Below, piece after piece: positions 5,912 to 6,664 of a DNA stretch of 6,664 nucleotides; position 1 is the stretch's first letter; each line of letters begins with the position of its first letter. The DNA is from an uncultured Clostridia bacterium (GTDB lineage: Bacteria; Bacillota; Clostridia; TANB77; CAG-508), in NCBI GenBank assembly GCA_947624405.1, contig CANQKB010000075.1, positions 1 to 6,664 of the forward strand. The letters are read 5' to 3'. Under the pieces are notes generated by a model. It worked only from the letters and a program-made list of their open reading frames with translations. It was not told the origin of the DNA and searched no databases. The position numbers and the translations under genes are program-made.

Positions 5912-6346
5912 ATGGGAAAAACGGATAAGCCAGAAAAAACAACTAAAAAACAGAAACATTTTTGGAAAGATTTTAAAGCAGAATTAAAAAAAGTTATTTG
6001 GCCAACTAAGACTCAAATTGTAAATAATACAGTAGTAGTTATAATAATGGTTTTAATTGTAACAGCTATAGTATTTGTATTAGACCTTGTTTTTGAAGCT
6101 TTAAATACATACGGAATAGATAAATTAAAAACTCTAGTACAAAATACAGTACAAACAGAAACAGTAGAAGAAGGAAATGAACAAGAAACAGAAGGTACAG
6201 ATGAAGGCAGTACAGAAGGAGAAAATACAAATACTGAAGGAGAAGATACATCAGCAGAAAATACAGAAGGAGAAACAGATACTACAAATGAGGCTGATGT
6301 TACAGATACAGCCAATGTTGTTGAAGAAGAAAACGTTACGGAATAA
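5912..6346 (+). CDS. secE: Preprotein translocase subunit SecE with long acidic C-terminal tail
   Basis: SecE clamps SecY in the plasma membrane translocon. Residues 17-75 are the core: an amphipathic FWKDFKAELKKVIWPTK with the family signature around E24-P31, then one membrane helix at about 39-60. Residues about 82-144 are an extension with no Lys or Arg, 24 Asp/Glu among 63 residues, and four TEG triplets. Single-pass Firmicutes SecE is about 60 residues, so this 144-residue form is more than twice the norm. With the usual N-in, C-out topology the tail faces outside. The tail ends in a TAA 20 nt before nusG. GGAGGTG (5893-5899) sits 12 nt before ATG 5912, a long gap. An in-frame ATT at 5906 would have 6 nt spacing, so the start is slightly uncertain. 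Confidence 0.92.
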   Translation: MGKTDKPEKTTKKQKHFWKDFKAELKKVIWPTKTQIVNNTVVVIIMVLIVTAIVFVLDLVFEALNTYGIDKLKTLVQNTVQTETVEEGNEQETEGTDEGSTEGENTNTEGEDTSAENTEGETDTTNEADVTDTANVVEEENVTE

Positions 6347-6366
6347 TTTTGTAAGGAGTGAGAGAA

Positions 6367-6664
6367 GTGGCTCATCAAATAGAAGATTCTGTTGCAAGAT
6401 GGTATGTTATACACACATATTCAGGATATGAAAACAAAGTAAAAACAGACCTTGAGAAAATGGTTAAAAATAGAGAACTAGAAGATTATTTCTTTGACAT
6501 TATAGTTCCAATGGAAGAACAAATAGAAATAAAAGATGGAAAAAGAAAAGCAAATCTTAAAAAAGTTTTCCCAGGATATGTTCTAATAAAAATGATTGTA
6601 ACTGATGAAACGTGGTATATTGTAAGAAATACAAGAGGAGTTACAGGCTTTGTAGGGTCTGGAA
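6367..6664 (+). CDS. nusG: Transcription termination/antitermination factor NusG (3' partial)
   Basis: NusG binds RNA polymerase and modulates elongation, pausing and termination. The first 99 residues are visible and belong to the N-terminal NGN domain: ARWYVIHTYSGYE near the start, then KVFPGYVLIKM, then W-x-x-V-R-N-TRGVTGFVGSG, all family hallmarks. The start is a GTG at 6367, supported by AAGGAG (6353-6358) with 8 nt spacing; no nearby ATG fits. The KOW domain would lie past the window edge. It follows secE by 20 nt without a terminator, so both should share the rpmG promoter. The GTG start may lower its translation relative to rpmG. Confidence 0.96.
   Translation, partial: MAHQIEDSVARWYVIHTYSGYENKVKTDLEKMVKNRELEDYFFDIIVPMEEQIEIKDGKRKANLKKVFPGYVLIKMIVTDETWYIVRNTRGVTGFVGSG

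Noticed and set aside
6013..6431. Frames overlapping secE on both strands (6013-6414 minus, 6066-6251 minus, 6177-6431 plus)
   Set aside because: They arise from the low-complexity acidic tail of SecE. The plus frame 6177-6431 also runs into nusG, whose start and motifs are clear.

Overview
The window is AT-rich (roughly 30% GC in most genes by eye) and reads as chromosomal DNA of a low-GC Gram-positive bacterium, most likely an uncultured gut-type Clostridia member. Four things point there: strong GGAGG ribosome binding sites before almost every gene, textbook TTGACA-17-TATAAT promoters, a Firmicutes-style rpmG-secE-nusG cluster, and a folate/FAD-dependent TrmFO. TGG encodes Trp, and TAA is the usual stop, so the code looks standard. 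The genus assignment is inference only.

Layout: (1) 1-1436, the 3' end of a large surface protein built from DUF11-like repeats with a C-terminal membrane anchor. (2) 1474-1828, a compact minus-strand unit made of a 74-residue hydrophobic membrane protein, its own near-consensus promoter and its own hairpin terminator. Its base composition and codon use are richer in GC than the flanks. (3) 1844-3158, trmFO, intact except for one extra base near 2907-2909 that splits it into two frames. Its upstream region shares a perfectly palindromic -10 box with the minus-strand unit. (4) 3242-5560, a monocistronic unit with a perfect consensus promoter and a 742-residue acidic coiled-coil protein of unknown function carrying three 17-residue tandem repeats. 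(5) 5588-6664, the rpmG-secE-nusG operon (ribosomal protein L33, Sec translocon subunit SecE, elongation factor NusG), with nusG cut by the window edge. The operon has an extended -10 promoter and a perfect 12-bp hairpin at the very 5' end of its transcript.

The housekeeping genes serve translation (TrmFO modifies tRNA, L33 is ribosomal), secretion (SecE) and transcription (NusG). Items most worth a second look are the SecE with a roughly 60-residue acidic tail predicted to lie outside the membrane, the rpmG leader hairpin with loop-downstream complementarity, the trmFO frameshift, the symmetric divergent promoter, and the unrecognised 742-residue protein. I saw no tRNA, rRNA, CRISPR array or insertion sequence. 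No gene-free stretch exceeds 300 bases.
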